Shown piece after piece: positions 1 to 9,077 of a stretch of 64,000 nt of DNA (position 1 is the first letter of the stretch; each line of letters starts with the position of its first letter). The notes below the pieces were generated by a model that was not told the DNA's origin, did no database searches, and was given only the letters and a program-made list of their open reading frames with translations. This stretch comes from Lysobacter enzymogenes (lineage in GTDB: Bacteria; Pseudomonadota; Gammaproteobacteria; Xanthomonadales; Xanthomonadaceae). Both the position numbers and the translations under genes were made by a program. The DNA lies in NCBI RefSeq assembly GCF_900106525.1, contig NZ_FNOG01000002.1, positions 124,001 to 188,000 on the forward strand, read 5' to 3'.

Positions 1-18
1 CGGCGGGGAGAGCACGAC

Positions 19-342
19 ATGGAATCGTTGAGCGTCGATCATCGCGCCGATGGCGCAGCACGGCTCGTGGTCGGGCCGCCGGCCGCCGAACCCAGCGCGC
101 GGAAGCAGGGGCCGCAGGCGCAGGCGGGGTCGCACGCGCACTCGCGCGACCCCAGCCGGCTGGATCGGCTATACCGGCTCAAGCTTGCCGGGCGCGATCC
201 CGAGCGCCGCAGGCGCCGTCGGCGGTCCTTGCACGAACTGGCGTGCTGGTTCGCGCTGGCCTTGCTGGTGGCCGCCGCGCTGGTCTCGCCGGTACGCGCG
301 GCGCCGACGCCGGCCGCAGTTGCGGCGACCGCGGGCCGCTGA
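19..342 (+). CDS. possible small membrane protein
   Basis: This is an open frame of 107 codons with a basic central part (a run of arginines around residues 62-69) followed by one hydrophobic stretch near residues 73-94 that could span a membrane. I do not recognise a family. It converges on the methyltransferase gene that ends at 352. The region is very GC-rich, so chance open frames are common and no convincing ribosome-binding site is visible. It is reported only because of the plausible membrane segment. It may not be a gene. Confidence 0.25.
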   Translation: MESLSVDHRADGAARLVVGPPAAEPSARKQGPQAQAGSHAHSRDPSRLDRLYRLKLAGRDPERRRRRRRSLHELACWFALALLVAAALVSPVRAAPTPAAVAATAGR

Positions 343-351
343 TCGCCGTCG

Positions 352-1206
352 CTACGCCGCGCCGGCGGCGAACAATGCGATCCGATCCGGCGACCACGCC
401 GGCTCCAGCAAGCGCAGCCACGGCTGCGCCGCCAAGGTGCGCGTGCACGGGCCGAGGCTGGCGACGCGGATCGGCCGCTGCAGCGCCAGCTCGCGCACGC
501 GCTCCAACACCTGCGCCAGCAGGTCGCCGGTGAACGGCGTATACAGATAGAACACTGTCCCCGCCGACAGGTCCGCGATGCGCGCGTCGGCGTGCAAGAA
601 CTCCGCCCGTTGCAGACGCAACGCCTGCGCACCGGCGCGCGCGCTATCGACGTAAGCCGTTTCGTGTTCGATGCCGATGCAGCGCGCCGGCGTGCACGCC
701 GCGGCCAGCAACGGCAAATGGCCGAGGCCGGAACCCAGGTCGATCAGCACGTCGTGTTCGCCCAGGTCCAGCCGCGCCAGCAAGTCGAGCAGATGCCGCG
801 CCGGCGTCGGCTGATAGAACACCGTCTGCGGCGCGGGCGCGGCGATCTCGCCGCGCGGTTCGACCAATCCGAGCACCGCGGCGAGCAAGGCATCGAGCGG
901 GTCGTAGCCGTCGCCGTGCGCGTCGACCGGCGAGGCCGACCGCCATTCGCGCAATAGCTGCGCGCCTTCGCCGGCGAAGATGCGTGCGCGCAAGGCCGCG
1001 GCTGCGTCGGCGTCGGCCGCGTCCATGCGCGCCTGCGCTGCGTCGGCGCGTGCGGCCAAGACCGCGGCGTCGGCATCGGCGCCAAGCGCCAGGGCCAGGC
1101 GTTCGATCCGCTCCTGCAGTTGCGCGCGCTCGCGCCAGCGATCCGGCCGCAACCAGTCGTCATCGTGCCCGAGCCCGTCGAGCAGGCGCCGCAGGGCTTC
1201 GCTCAT
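352..1206 (-). CDS. SAM-dependent methyltransferase
   Basis: The product has 284 residues. The C-terminal half carries a Rossmann-type methyltransferase fold: motif I is visible as LIDLGSGLGH at about residues 154-163, followed by an acidic strand end (GIEHE) and a later FYLYTPF segment. The N-terminal 120 residues are alanine-rich and helical, with no recognised domain. The substrate cannot be deduced. It is transcribed away from the secreted protein gene at 1476, so the 269-bp gap between them should hold both promoters. The start at 1206 gives a full-length protein. Confidence 0.8.
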   Translation of the reverse strand: MSEALRRLLDGLGHDDDWLRPDRWRERAQLQERIERLALALGADADAAVLAARADAAQARMDAADADAAAALRARIFAGEGAQLLREWRSASPVDAHGDGYDPLDALLAAVLGLVEPRGEIAAPAPQTVFYQPTPARHLLDLLARLDLGEHDVLIDLGSGLGHLPLLAAACTPARCIGIEHETAYVDSARAGAQALRLQRAEFLHADARIADLSAGTVFYLYTPFTGDLLAQVLERVRELALQRPIRVASLGPCTRTLAAQPWLRLLEPAWSPDRIALFAAGAA

Positions 1207-1475
1207 GTCGCTTCGTTCCTGTGCCGCCGGGGCGGCGATGGTCGCATGGACGCGCGCGCTGCGGCAGCCGTCCGCCGCACCCTGCGCGCCCCCGCCCGCG
1301 TCGGCGCAGGCCGGCCTGCGCCAGCCCTTGCGCCGCCACGGCCCGGATACTCAGACCGCTGTCGCGCCATTGTCACGAAACAGCCATAAATTGCGCGGAG
1401 CCGCGCGGCAGCGGTCCCGCTGACGGACCTGTCTGCCGCCGCCCCTCCTTCCTAGCGATTCCCAGGCGATCCCCC

Positions 1476-2009
1476 ATGCGTCCGTTCAAGCTCGCGTCCC
1501 TGCTGCTGGCCCTGCTCGCGCTGTCCTTCGCCGCGCAGGCGCGCAAACCCTATGTCGAGATCGAGCGCAAGCTGAGCGCGCAACAGTTGCAGGAGGTCGG
1601 CCTCAGCGCCGAACAGCTGGCCAAGCTCAACCGCATGCTGCGCGAGGCCGACGAAGGCGCGCCGGGCAGCGCCGAAGCCGTCGCTGCGGCCGATGCCGGC
1701 AACACCGACAACGCCGGCCCACAGGTCGGCGCCGGCGCGCCGCGCGAGCGCAGCCCGGGCGCGGGCCAGTTCATCGGCCTCAACGACGAGCCGATCAAGA
1801 GCCGGCTCAAGCACGACGTGTCGGGCTGGGAGCCGGGCACCGTGTTCGAGCTGGAGAACGGCCAGCAGTGGAAGGTGCTCAAGGGCCGGATGAGCCTGAA
1901 GAAGCCGATGCCCAAGCCGGAGATCGTGGTGGTGCCGGGCGTGGCCGGGCGCTGGTTCCTGCAGGTCGATGAGGACATGCCGAAGGCGCGGGTGTACCGG
2001 ATCGATTGA
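1476..2009 (+). CDS. secreted protein of unknown function
   Basis: The product has 177 residues and begins with a clear signal peptide (MRPFKLASLLLALLALS, predicted cleavage after AQA at residue 21), so it is probably periplasmic. The mature part has a charged helical segment, a low-complexity middle rich in Ala, Gly and Asn, and a conserved-looking C-terminal region (about 110-177) containing GTVFELENGQQWKV. I do not recognise a named family. The start at 1476 was chosen because it opens directly on the signal peptide; the same frame is open further upstream without one. Confidence 0.7.
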   Translation: MRPFKLASLLLALLALSFAAQARKPYVEIERKLSAQQLQEVGLSAEQLAKLNRMLREADEGAPGSAEAVAAADAGNTDNAGPQVGAGAPRERSPGAGQFIGLNDEPIKSRLKHDVSGWEPGTVFELENGQQWKVLKGRMSLKKPMPKPEIVVVPGVAGRWFLQVDEDMPKARVYRID

Positions 2010-2102
2010 GGCGGCGCAGGCCGAACGCCCGACTACTCAAGTCCGGCTTTCCGCGAGCCGGCCGACAAGCACGCGACGCGCGCCGATCCGGCCGCGCGCC
2101 GC

Positions 2103-2552
2103 TCAGACCACCTCGATCGGAACCGAAACCCAGGCGCCGCCGTCGCTCAAGTGCTCCCTGGCGTACAGCGCGAAGCCGATAGACAGCGTCGCCGGCCCGG
2201 CCGGGAATTCGCGCAGTTCCTCGCACAGATCGGCGTGTTCGGTCAGCTTGGCGTAGAGGTCCAGCGCGAATTCCACCGTTTCTCCGGCTTCGAAAACCAC
2301 CTCGCCCTGCAACCGCCGCATGACCTGGATGGAGAAGCCGAGCGAACAGCCTTGCTCCGGCTCGTCGATGCTGAGCCGGTCCCAGAGCAAGGGCGATCGG
2401 TAGGCCGAAACGCGCCGCAGGAAACGGATGCGCGCGGTGGCGGCGAAGCGCTGTTGGCCGCGATCGAACACCCAGCCGTGCGCCGGGTCCGGGACCAGTT
2501 CCAAGACGATGATCCGTTCGCGTTGATCGGTGGCCTGGTCTTGTCCGTTCAT
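2103..2552 (-). CDS. hypothetical protein
   Basis: The product has 149 residues with no signal peptide or membrane segment. It looks like a small beta-rich cytoplasmic protein: alternating hydrophobic residues run through the length, for example IIVLELVPD near the start and AWVSVPIEVV at the end. No family is recognised. It lies 46 bp downstream of the M28 peptidase gene on the same strand and may be co-transcribed with it. The frame opens 23 codons further upstream, but that would overlap the peptidase stop, so the internal Met (MNGQDQ) is preferred. Confidence 0.6.
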   Translation of the reverse strand: MNGQDQATDQRERIIVLELVPDPAHGWVFDRGQQRFAATARIRFLRRVSAYRSPLLWDRLSIDEPEQGCSLGFSIQVMRRLQGEVVFEAGETVEFALDLYAKLTEHADLCEELREFPAGPATLSIGFALYAREHLSDGGAWVSVPIEVV

Positions 2553-2598
2553 CGTGCTGTGCGGGCGTCGTTCTCGACAGCGAACTCTATCGGATAGC

Positions 2599-3615
2599 TC
2601 AAGGCTGCGTCGCCACCGCATACGCGCCCTGCACCACCTGCGCCATACGCGCGTAGTCCAGGGTCTCGAAGGTGTCGTCGGCCTGGTGGTAGCGGCGGCT
2701 GCGCAGGAACGCGGTGTCGCCGATCATCAGCGCCGGAAATCCTTCGCGCCAGTACGACAGGTGATCGGAGAAATCCACGCCCTGCACCAGCAGCGGCGGC
2801 GCGTTGATCGAGTGCACCGGCAGCGGCGAAGCGCCGGCCATCCTTGCCTTGACCCGGCGGCTCAGGCCGAAATCGCCCAGGCGCCCGACCACGACGACGA
2901 AATCGCCGCGGTCCGAATACAGGCGGTGCATGCCGCGCACCGGATAGGTCTGGCTGCCGGGCCGGTCGCTGAAGCGGCCGATCATTTCCAGCGACAGCAT
3001 GAATTCGACCTCGCGCCCGGATTCGCGCAGGGCGCGCGCGTGCCAGGCGCTGCCCATGTGTTCGCTGCGGAAATGCGGCGGTTCTTCCAGGGTGTAGGCG
3101 ACCAGTTCGATCGGCTGCGTCGGCGGCGCGCGGCCGAGCATGCGCGCCAGCTCCAGCAGGCCGGCCACGCCGCTGGCGTTGTCGTCGGCGCCGGGCGTGT
3201 GGGTGCGCGGCGAGTAGCCGCGCGCATCGCCGCTGTCGGCGCCGGTGTCGGCGTAGGAATCGTAGTGCGCGCCGATCACCCGCAACGGCCCGGTGTCGGG
3301 GCCGAAACGCGCGACCACGTTGCGGTAGGCCTGCCCTTCCACGGTCACCGGCTGGTACTCGACCCGCGCGCCGGCGCGCTCGAATTCCTCGCGCAGCCAG
3401 GCCGCGACCCGGTCGAGGTTCTCCGGCCGGTCGTAGCTGCGCGGGTAGAAATCCACCGACAGCCGCTTCACGTCCTCGCGCAGGCGCTGGGCGTCGGCGG
3501 CCGGCGGCGTGGTGGGGCGCGGGTCCACGCCGGGCTGGACCACGGCGAACAATACGGCGGCCAAGGCGGCCGCAAGCACGGCCAGCAAGAGCGATAATCG
3601 GCGCAACCAGGCCAT
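2599..3615 (-). CDS. M28 family zinc metallopeptidase
   Basis: The product has 338 residues. An N-terminal hydrophobic segment (residues about 5-27) acts as a signal peptide or anchor, so the catalytic domain is periplasmic or secreted. The M28 co-catalytic zinc motifs are visible in order: GAHYDS (His117), PGADDNASG (Asp144/Asp145), the catalytic YTLEEPP (Glu177/Glu178), SLEMIG (Glu200), and a C-terminal RRYHQADDT histidine. This is the aminopeptidase-type arrangement. The preferred substrate is unknown. The gene is followed closely by the hypothetical at 2103-2552. Confidence 0.88.
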   Translation of the reverse strand: MAWLRRLSLLLAVLAAALAAVLFAVVQPGVDPRPTTPPAADAQRLREDVKRLSVDFYPRSYDRPENLDRVAAWLREEFERAGARVEYQPVTVEGQAYRNVVARFGPDTGPLRVIGAHYDSYADTGADSGDARGYSPRTHTPGADDNASGVAGLLELARMLGRAPPTQPIELVAYTLEEPPHFRSEHMGSAWHARALRESGREVEFMLSLEMIGRFSDRPGSQTYPVRGMHRLYSDRGDFVVVVGRLGDFGLSRRVKARMAGASPLPVHSINAPPLLVQGVDFSDHLSYWREGFPALMIGDTAFLRSRRYHQADDTFETLDYARMAQVVQGAYAVATQP

Positions 3616-3785
3616 CGAGGCGTCCTTGTCCCATGCGGATCCAGGCCTCCATGCAACTGCATTTCGCGCCGCCGCGCCAGTCTCCGCCGGCGCCTGCGCC
3701 GCGCGCGTTCACGCCGCTGACATATGCCGGTGATCGACTCGGCAACGCCGCCGCGTCCGCGCGGCTTCTGTCAAGGACTGTCCGC

Positions 3786-5153
3786 ATGTCGATCCGCGCC
3801 TCGTCGCTCGCCCTCGCTCTCGCCCTGGCCGCCTGCGCCCAGGTTCCCGCCGACGCCGCCAGCGCGCGCGACGGCTGGGTCGTGGAGCAGATCCGCGATC
3901 ACAACCACCCCTACGCCGCCGGCGCCAAGGGCGAGCTCGACACCAAGCTGGCGACCATGGCCGGCGGCCCGTTCGCGTTCTACCGCGGCACCGCGCACCT
4001 GTTCTTCCAGGACATGAAGACCCTGCCCGCCTCGGCCTACACCAGCGCCCAGACCGGCTACACCTGGATCGGCGGCGATGCCCACCTGGGCAACTTCGAC
4101 GCCTCGCGCGACAGCAGCGGCAAGGCGGTGTTCAAGGTCGCCGACTTCGACGAAGGCTATCTCGGCCAGTACGTGTGGGACCTGCGCCGGCTCGCCGCCA
4201 GCCTGGTGCTGGCCGGCCGCGACAACGGCCTCAGCGACGCAGCCATCGGCACCGCGGTGGAGACCCTGGTCGGCGCCTACGTCGACCAGATGGGCGCGTT
4301 CAAGGGCAACGACAGCGAAAGCAGCTTCCGCTTGAACAAGGACACCACCACCGGCGTGGTCGACGACACCATCGGCAAGGCAGACGGCAAGAGCCGCGCC
4401 AGCCTGCTGTCGAAGTACACCGAAATCGCCGGCTCCGCGCGCCGCTTCCAGTCGCTGTCGAACCTGGTCGCGGTGCCGGCGGCGAGCTACAGCGCGGTGA
4501 CTTCGTCGATGGCCGCTTATGTTTCCTCGATCGCTTCGTCCAAGCGCTATCCGGCTGCGTTCTATACGGTCAAGGACGTGCGCCGCAAACTCGGTTCCGG
4601 CGTCGGCAGCCTCGGCCGCGCGCGCTATTACGTGCTGGTGGAAGGCGCGACCTCGTCGACCTCCGACGATGTGATCCTGGAGTTCAAGCAGGAAGCCGAC
4701 AGCGCGGTGATCGCGGCCGCGCCGGGCCGGCTGCCGGTGAGCGCCTACGACAGCCACGAAGGCATGCGCGTGGCACGCACGGCCAAGGCCCAGGTCAGCA
4801 ACGCCGAGGTGTTGATCGGCTACGCCAGCGTCGCCGGGGTGCCGTTTTACGTGCACGAGAAGTCGCCGTTCCAGGAGGACTTCGATCCGGCCAAGCTCGA
4901 CAGCGCGGGCAAGCTCGACACCGCCGCCGGCTACCTCGGCCAGGCGCTGGCCAGCGCGCACGCCCTGGCCGATCAGGATTACGACAGCGCGGTGGTGAGC
5001 TACAGCATCGACAAGCAGGTCAGCGATGCGGTGACGAGCAAGAGCGGATTGAAGTCGGAGATCCGCGCGTTCGCGTTCGCGTATGCCGCGCAGGTGGAGC
5101 TGGATTGGGAAGGGTTTGTGGCGGCTTACAAGGCGGGGACGCCGTTGTATTGA
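3786..5153 (+). CDS. DUF2252 family lipoprotein
   Basis: The product has 455 residues. It starts with a short hydrophobic leader ending in LALAAC, a lipobox with Cys17, so it is likely lipidated and exported. The DUF2252 signature follows: GGDAHLGNF at about 96-104, then ADFDEGYLGQYVWDLRRLA at about 119-137. These resemble the catalytic and metal-binding loops of kinase-like or aminoglycoside-phosphotransferase-like folds, but the biochemical role of the family is not established. The start at 3786 was chosen because it opens on the lipoprotein leader; upstream in-frame codons encode no leader. Confidence 0.85.
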   Translation: MSIRASSLALALALAACAQVPADAASARDGWVVEQIRDHNHPYAAGAKGELDTKLATMAGGPFAFYRGTAHLFFQDMKTLPASAYTSAQTGYTWIGGDAHLGNFDASRDSSGKAVFKVADFDEGYLGQYVWDLRRLAASLVLAGRDNGLSDAAIGTAVETLVGAYVDQMGAFKGNDSESSFRLNKDTTTGVVDDTIGKADGKSRASLLSKYTEIAGSARRFQSLSNLVAVPAASYSAVTSSMAAYVSSIASSKRYPAAFYTVKDVRRKLGSGVGSLGRARYYVLVEGATSSTSDDVILEFKQEADSAVIAAAPGRLPVSAYDSHEGMRVARTAKAQVSNAEVLIGYASVAGVPFYVHEKSPFQEDFDPAKLDSAGKLDTAAGYLGQALASAHALADQDYDSAVVSYSIDKQVSDAVTSKSGLKSEIRAFAFAYAAQVELDWEGFVAAYKAGTPLY

Positions 5154-5162
5154 GGGCGCGTG

Positions 5163-5371
5163 CCCTCATCCGCCCCCCTGCTTTCGCAGGGGCAGGCTCT
5201 TTGGGGCACCTTCTCCCGCTAGCGGGAGAAGGAACAGCCAGGGCGGCGCTATTGCTTTAGCCCCTCTCCCGCTTGCGGGGTGAGGGGCTGCGCTTGCGAG
5301 CCATCGGCTCGCGCAGCACCGAACGCCCGAACGCTCTGCGTTCGGGCCGGGGTGCGGGTTGGGGTGAGGGC
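5163..5371. repeat. cluster of intergenic palindromes (REP-like)
   Basis: The space between the convergent DUF2252 and MipA genes is packed with hairpins: 5175-5192, a perfect 24-bp palindrome at 5209-5232 (centre CCCGCTAGCGGG), 5261-5287, 5288-5316 and 5326-5346. The whole is framed by CCCTCATCC on the left and GGGGTGAGGG on the right. This composition is typical of dispersed intergenic palindromic elements in Xanthomonadaceae. The hairpins could also act as a two-way transcription terminator. Confidence 0.75.
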
Positions 5372-5387
5372 AGCGACGCCCTTCGAA

Positions 5388-6191
5388 TCAGAAACTCCGC
5401 ACCACCCCAAAAAACGCCTGCGCCACGCCATCGGTGTCTTCGGCGATCAACGGGCTGTCCTTGATCTCGTCGGGCAGCACCTGATAGCCGACATTGGCCA
5501 TGAACCGCCACTTTTCCGCGAACGGCCGCGCCACGGTCACGCCGACATACGGAATGGTCGCGCTGCCCGGACGGTAGGCGACGACGCCGCGGCGCACTTC
5601 CTTGTCGAGGGTGCCGTAGTAGTAGTTGGCCAGGTCCTTCGACAGCACCGTCACCCCGACCGCCGGCGTCAGCAGCCACTGGCCGGCCTGCATCGGGTAG
5701 CGATAGCTCGCGTCGGCCTGGAAGCCGCCGCTGACGTCGAGGATGTCGGCCTTGACCTCCAACTGCACTTCGCCGGCGCTGCCGCGCCAGCTCACCGAGG
5801 CGCCGGCGTCGACGCTGTCGTCGCGGTCGGACAGCAAGTCGCGGTTGATGCCGCGCCGCGCCAGGTCGCGGCGGCCGAAGTCCTTGGCGTCCATCGCGTC
5901 CAGGCGCCCGCCCAGGAACACGTCGACCACCACGTCCTCGCGCTTGATCAGGTGATAGCCGGCGGTGATGCCGCGGAAGTAGAAGCGCTCGCCCTCGTAG
6001 CCGAAGAACGGGATGACCCGGGTGTGGTTGCCTTCGCCGGCGTACAGCTCGGTGCGGCTGCCGGCGGCGATGCCGACGCTCCAGTTCGACGGCGCCATGT
6101 CGGCGCGCTCTTCTCCGTCTTTGCGGACTTGGGCGGATACCGCGACAGGAAGCGAAAGCAGCAGCAAAGGAACGATGCGAACGATGCGCAT
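5388..6191 (-). CDS. MipA/OmpV family outer membrane protein
   Basis: The product has 267 residues. A signal peptide (MRIVRIVPLLLLSLPVAVSA) is followed by the MipA/OmpV pattern: SVGIAAGSRTELYAGEGN near the start, alternating amphipathic strands throughout, and a C-terminal phenylalanine (VVRSF) typical of outer membrane beta-barrels. E. coli MipA is a scaffold between the murein hydrolase MltA and penicillin-binding protein 1B, but many family members have other or unknown roles. The Met at 6191 was chosen because it opens on the signal peptide. Confidence 0.85.
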   Translation of the reverse strand: MRIVRIVPLLLLSLPVAVSAQVRKDGEERADMAPSNWSVGIAAGSRTELYAGEGNHTRVIPFFGYEGERFYFRGITAGYHLIKREDVVVDVFLGGRLDAMDAKDFGRRDLARRGINRDLLSDRDDSVDAGASVSWRGSAGEVQLEVKADILDVSGGFQADASYRYPMQAGQWLLTPAVGVTVLSKDLANYYYGTLDKEVRRGVVAYRPGSATIPYVGVTVARPFAEKWRFMANVGYQVLPDEIKDSPLIAEDTDGVAQAFFGVVRSF

Positions 6192-6562
6192 GAAAGGAAT
6201 GTCCTGATGGTGGGGAGGAAAGGCAGCAGTCGGCCGTCGCGGCGCGCGAACGCGCGCCACGACGCTAACGGCGGGGTTTTAAGAGTTGTTTAATCGCGCC
6301 GCCGCCGCGTGCGGCGGTGGCGATGCGTCGGTACGGCCGTGCGGGTACGACAGTGCGGGTGCGGCGATGCGGACCGGGAGGTCGGTGCGCCATCGCCTGC
6401 GTCGCGGTTCGCTGGCGACGCGCGACGCGGTGCGGCCGCGCCGGCGTCGCCGCCGTTCGCGACCGCGTTCACGAAATACCCGATGCGATGTGCGCAAGTG
6501 TGCGCGACTTGTAACCACGAGACCGGCTGCGCGGTTTTTCGCGCGCGACGGATAACTGCCGC
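6192..6562. other. intergenic region, no gene seen
   Basis: This 371-bp gap separates the mipA-like start from the LysR gene stop, both on the minus strand. It should hold the mipA-like promoter, but I cannot place it. The part at 6309-6380 has short imperfect GTGCGGGT/GCGGCGATGCGG repeats that look like low-complexity GC-rich drift. No convincing open frame, terminator or named element was found. Confidence 0.5.
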
Positions 6563-7462
6563 TCAGCTTTCGCCGACCAGCGCGTCGATCAGCGCGCGCG
6601 ACGCCGCCGACAAACGCCGGTGCGGGGCGTAGATCAGCGAGAACGCACGCGCGCGACCGCGCAGATGCGGCAAAGTCTCGACCAGCGTCGCCGCCGCCAG
6701 ACGCTGCGCGACGACGAAGTCGTAGCTCTGGCACAGGCCCAGGCCGTGCTCGGCCAGCGAGACCACGCCGAGCACGTCGTCGCTCACCTGCAGCGGCGAA
6801 TCGGGCGTCCAGTCGATGTCGCGCCCGTCCTGACGGAACTGCCACTGGGCGATGCGGCCGGTGCTCGGCATCTGGAACGGCAACACGCTGTGCGCGGCGA
6901 GGTCGTCGAGCGTGCGCGGCTCGCCGCGCCGGCGCAGGTAGTCGGGCGAGGCGACCACGCACAGCGCCGCGTCCTCGAGCTTGCGCGCGGCCAGCCCGCT
7001 GTCGGGCAACGGGCCCAGCCGCACCGCCAGGTCGAAGCCTTCGGCGACCAGGTCGACGTTGCGGTTGGCGATGTTGAGCTCGACCCGCACCCGTGGATAG
7101 CGCTCGGCGAAGCGCCGCAGCAGCGGCGGCAGACGGTAGTGGCCGTAGGTGGTCGGCACGCTCAGGCGCACGCGGCCGCTGAGTTCGCCGCCCTGGCCCT
7201 GGATCGCGCGCTCGGCCTCGTCGATCTGGGCGAACGCGGCGCGCGCCTGCTCCAGGTACAGCCGGCCGGCTTCGGTCAGGCCCTGGCGGCGGGTGGTGCG
7301 GCGCAGCAGCTGCGCGCCCAGGCGCTGCTCCAGCCGCGCCACTGCCCGGCTGACCACCGAGGGCGTGGTTGCCAGCGCCACCGCCGCGGCGGTCAGCGAG
7401 CCGTGCTCGACCACCGCGATGAAGGTTTCCACGTCGCCGAGGTGATCGAAGCGGCGGCTCAT
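6563..7462 (-). CDS. LysR family transcriptional regulator
   Basis: The product has 299 residues, the usual length for the family. The N-terminal winged helix-turn-helix is clear (residues about 5-65, with GSLTAAAVALATTPSVVSRAVARLE) and is followed by the LysR substrate-binding domain (about 92-295). It is transcribed divergently from the DJ-1/PfpI-like gene at 7569 with a 106-bp gap, the classic LysR arrangement, so it probably controls the 7569-9003 pair. The inducer is unknown. The Met at 7462 opens directly on the DNA-binding domain. Confidence 0.9.
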   Translation of the reverse strand: MSRRFDHLGDVETFIAVVEHGSLTAAAVALATTPSVVSRAVARLEQRLGAQLLRRTTRRQGLTEAGRLYLEQARAAFAQIDEAERAIQGQGGELSGRVRLSVPTTYGHYRLPPLLRRFAERYPRVRVELNIANRNVDLVAEGFDLAVRLGPLPDSGLAARKLEDAALCVVASPDYLRRRGEPRTLDDLAAHSVLPFQMPSTGRIAQWQFRQDGRDIDWTPDSPLQVSDDVLGVVSLAEHGLGLCQSYDFVVAQRLAAATLVETLPHLRGRARAFSLIYAPHRRLSAASRALIDALVGES

Positions 7463-7568
7463 CTTTGCTCCTGAAGAACAAATCAATTCGCGTTTCGGGA
7501 TTTTATCGCCGGCAAAGCAGGCAATACAGTGCCGGCCATCGTCCCCGTCCTTGCTCAGGAGCCCTGCA
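7463..7568. promoter_or_regulatory. divergent promoter region between LysR gene and its likely targets
   Basis: This short region between divergent genes contains the lowest-GC stretch of the locus (ACAAATCAATTCGCG around 7478-7492 and GATTTTATC around 7499-7507). LysR regulators normally bind such a region at T-N11-A sites. I do not claim an exact operator; the assignment rests on gene arrangement and base composition. Confidence 0.45.
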
Positions 7569-8411
7569 ATGAAACGTTTCGGCCTCATCGGCGCCGCCCT
7601 GGCGCTGGCCCTGTCCTTCGGCAACGCCCAGGCCGCGCATGTGCTGGTGGTGCTGTCCGATTCCGACCATCTGGAATTGAAGGACGGCAAGACCTTCCGC
7701 ACCGGCTTCTACCTCAACGAACTGATGCAGCCGGTCAAGGCGCTGCTCGACGCCGGCCACGAGGTCAGCTTCGCCACCCCGCTCGGCCGCGCGCCGAGCC
7801 TGGACCGCGGCTCGGTCGATCCGATGTACTTCGGCGGCGACGCGCAGGCGCTGCGCGCGCACCAGGCGCTGCTGGACAAGCTGGCGCTGACCGCGCCGGA
7901 CAAGTCGCCGGTGCTGAGCCTGGAGCGGGTGGCGCAGATCGGCTACGACCGCTTCGATGCGGTCTACGTGCCCGGCGGCCACGCGCCGATGCAGGACCTG
8001 CTGGCGAGCCCGGCCCTGGGCCGGCTGCTGAGCGACTTCCACGCCAAGGGCAAGACCACCGCGCTGGTCTGCCACGGCCCGATCGCGCTGCTGTCGACCC
8101 TGCCCGACGCCGCCGGCTTCGCCGCCGCGCTGGCCGCCGGGCGCCGGCTGTCGGCGCCGCCGCAGTGGATCTATCGCGGCTACCGGGTCACCGTCATCAG
8201 CGACCGCGAGGAAGAGATCGCCAAGCCGCAGCTCGGCGGCGGGGCGATGAAGTTCTACCCGCAGGCCGCGTTGCAGGCCGCGGGCGTGCGCTACCAGAGC
8301 AACGTCGAGCCGTGGACGCCGCAGGTGGTGAGCGACCGCGAACTGATCACCGGGCAGAACCCGGCCTCGGCGCCGGGCGTGGCCGCGGAACTGCTGCGGC
8401 GGCTGCGCTGA
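7569..8411 (+). CDS. exported DJ-1/PfpI family protein (type 1 glutamine amidotransferase-like)
   Basis: The product has 280 residues. An N-terminal signal peptide (MKRFGLIGAALALALS, cleavage likely after AQA at residue 22) is followed by a DJ-1/PfpI fold. The nucleophile elbow LVCHGP places Cys168 and His169, and Glu51 in ELMQP matches the acidic residue that tunes this cysteine. The VPGGHAPMQD loop is also characteristic. Family members are chaperones, glyoxalases or stress proteins; export is less common. An AhpD-like gene follows 127 bp downstream, suggesting a shared stress or detoxification role under the divergent LysR regulator. Confidence 0.85.
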   Translation: MKRFGLIGAALALALSFGNAQAAHVLVVLSDSDHLELKDGKTFRTGFYLNELMQPVKALLDAGHEVSFATPLGRAPSLDRGSVDPMYFGGDAQALRAHQALLDKLALTAPDKSPVLSLERVAQIGYDRFDAVYVPGGHAPMQDLLASPALGRLLSDFHAKGKTTALVCHGPIALLSTLPDAAGFAAALAAGRRLSAPPQWIYRGYRVTVISDREEEIAKPQLGGGAMKFYPQAALQAAGVRYQSNVEPWTPQVVSDRELITGQNPASAPGVAAELLRRLR

Positions 8412-8538
8412 AACCGGCGTTCGCGCGGCGATGTCACGTTGCGCCGCGCTGGCCCGTCGAACCGGTACGACCCAGCGCTGCGATCACCGAATGCAGCGCC
8501 GGGGCGACATCCCGTCCCCGACCTACCGGAGTTCCGCC

Positions 8539-9003
8539 ATGACCCTGCAAGCCCGCATGTCCCACCCCGCCCAGCAGCTGCCCGCCGCGATGAAGGCGCT
8601 GTTCTCGCTCAAGGCCGCGACCCAGCACCAGGGCGTGGACGAAACCACGCTCGCCCTGGTCGAGCTGCGCGCCAGCCAGATCAACGGCTGCGGCGCCTGC
8701 GTCGACATGCATGCGCGCGCGGCGCTGAAGGCCGGCGAGAGCGCCGAGCGCCTGTTCGCGGTCGCGGCCTGGCGCGAGGTGCCGGGCTTCAGCGACGCCG
8801 AGCGCGCGGCGCTGGCGCTGACCGAAGCGCTGACCCGGATCAGCGACCGGCCCGAGCCGGTGTCCGACGACGTGTGGAACGAAGCCGCGCACCACTACGA
8901 CGAAAAAGCGCTGTCCGCGCTGCTGTTGGCGATCGCCAACATCAATGTGTGGAACCGGCTCAACGTGGCCGTGCGCCAGCCGGCGGGCGCCTGGAAGGCC
9001 TGA
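8539..9003 (+). CDS. AhpD-like carboxymuconolactone decarboxylase family protein
   Basis: The product has 154 residues. The family's redox motif CGACVDMH is present (Cys51, Cys54, His58), matching the peroxidase active site of AhpD-type alkylhydroperoxidases. The remainder is all-helical, as expected. The protein probably reduces peroxides or a related substrate in the cytoplasm. It follows the DJ-1/PfpI-like gene and ends 74 bp before a convergent gene. The start at 8539 lies after a GGAG-like sequence (CCGGAGTTCCGCC). Confidence 0.85.
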   Translation: MTLQARMSHPAQQLPAAMKALFSLKAATQHQGVDETTLALVELRASQINGCGACVDMHARAALKAGESAERLFAVAAWREVPGFSDAERAALALTEALTRISDRPEPVSDDVWNEAAHHYDEKALSALLLAIANINVWNRLNVAVRQPAGAWKA

Positions 9004-9033
9004 GCCTGAGCCGCGTGCGGCCGCGGCGGCGAT

Positions 9034-9061
9034 GCCCGCGCCGCGGTTGCGCGGCGCGGGC
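9034..9061. terminator. GC hairpin between convergent genes
   Basis: An 11-bp perfect stem (GCCCGCGCCGC paired with GCGGCGCGGGC) with a six-base loop sits between the convergent stops at 9003 and 9078. It is well placed for a shared terminator, but no T-run follows on either strand, so termination might need Rho. Confidence 0.4.
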
Positions 9062-9077
9062 GTAGTGCAACCGCGCG

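Noticed and set aside
6309-6380. A tandem repeat array of GTGCGGGT-like units
   Set aside because: The copies are short and irregular and look like GC-rich low complexity rather than a defined repeat.
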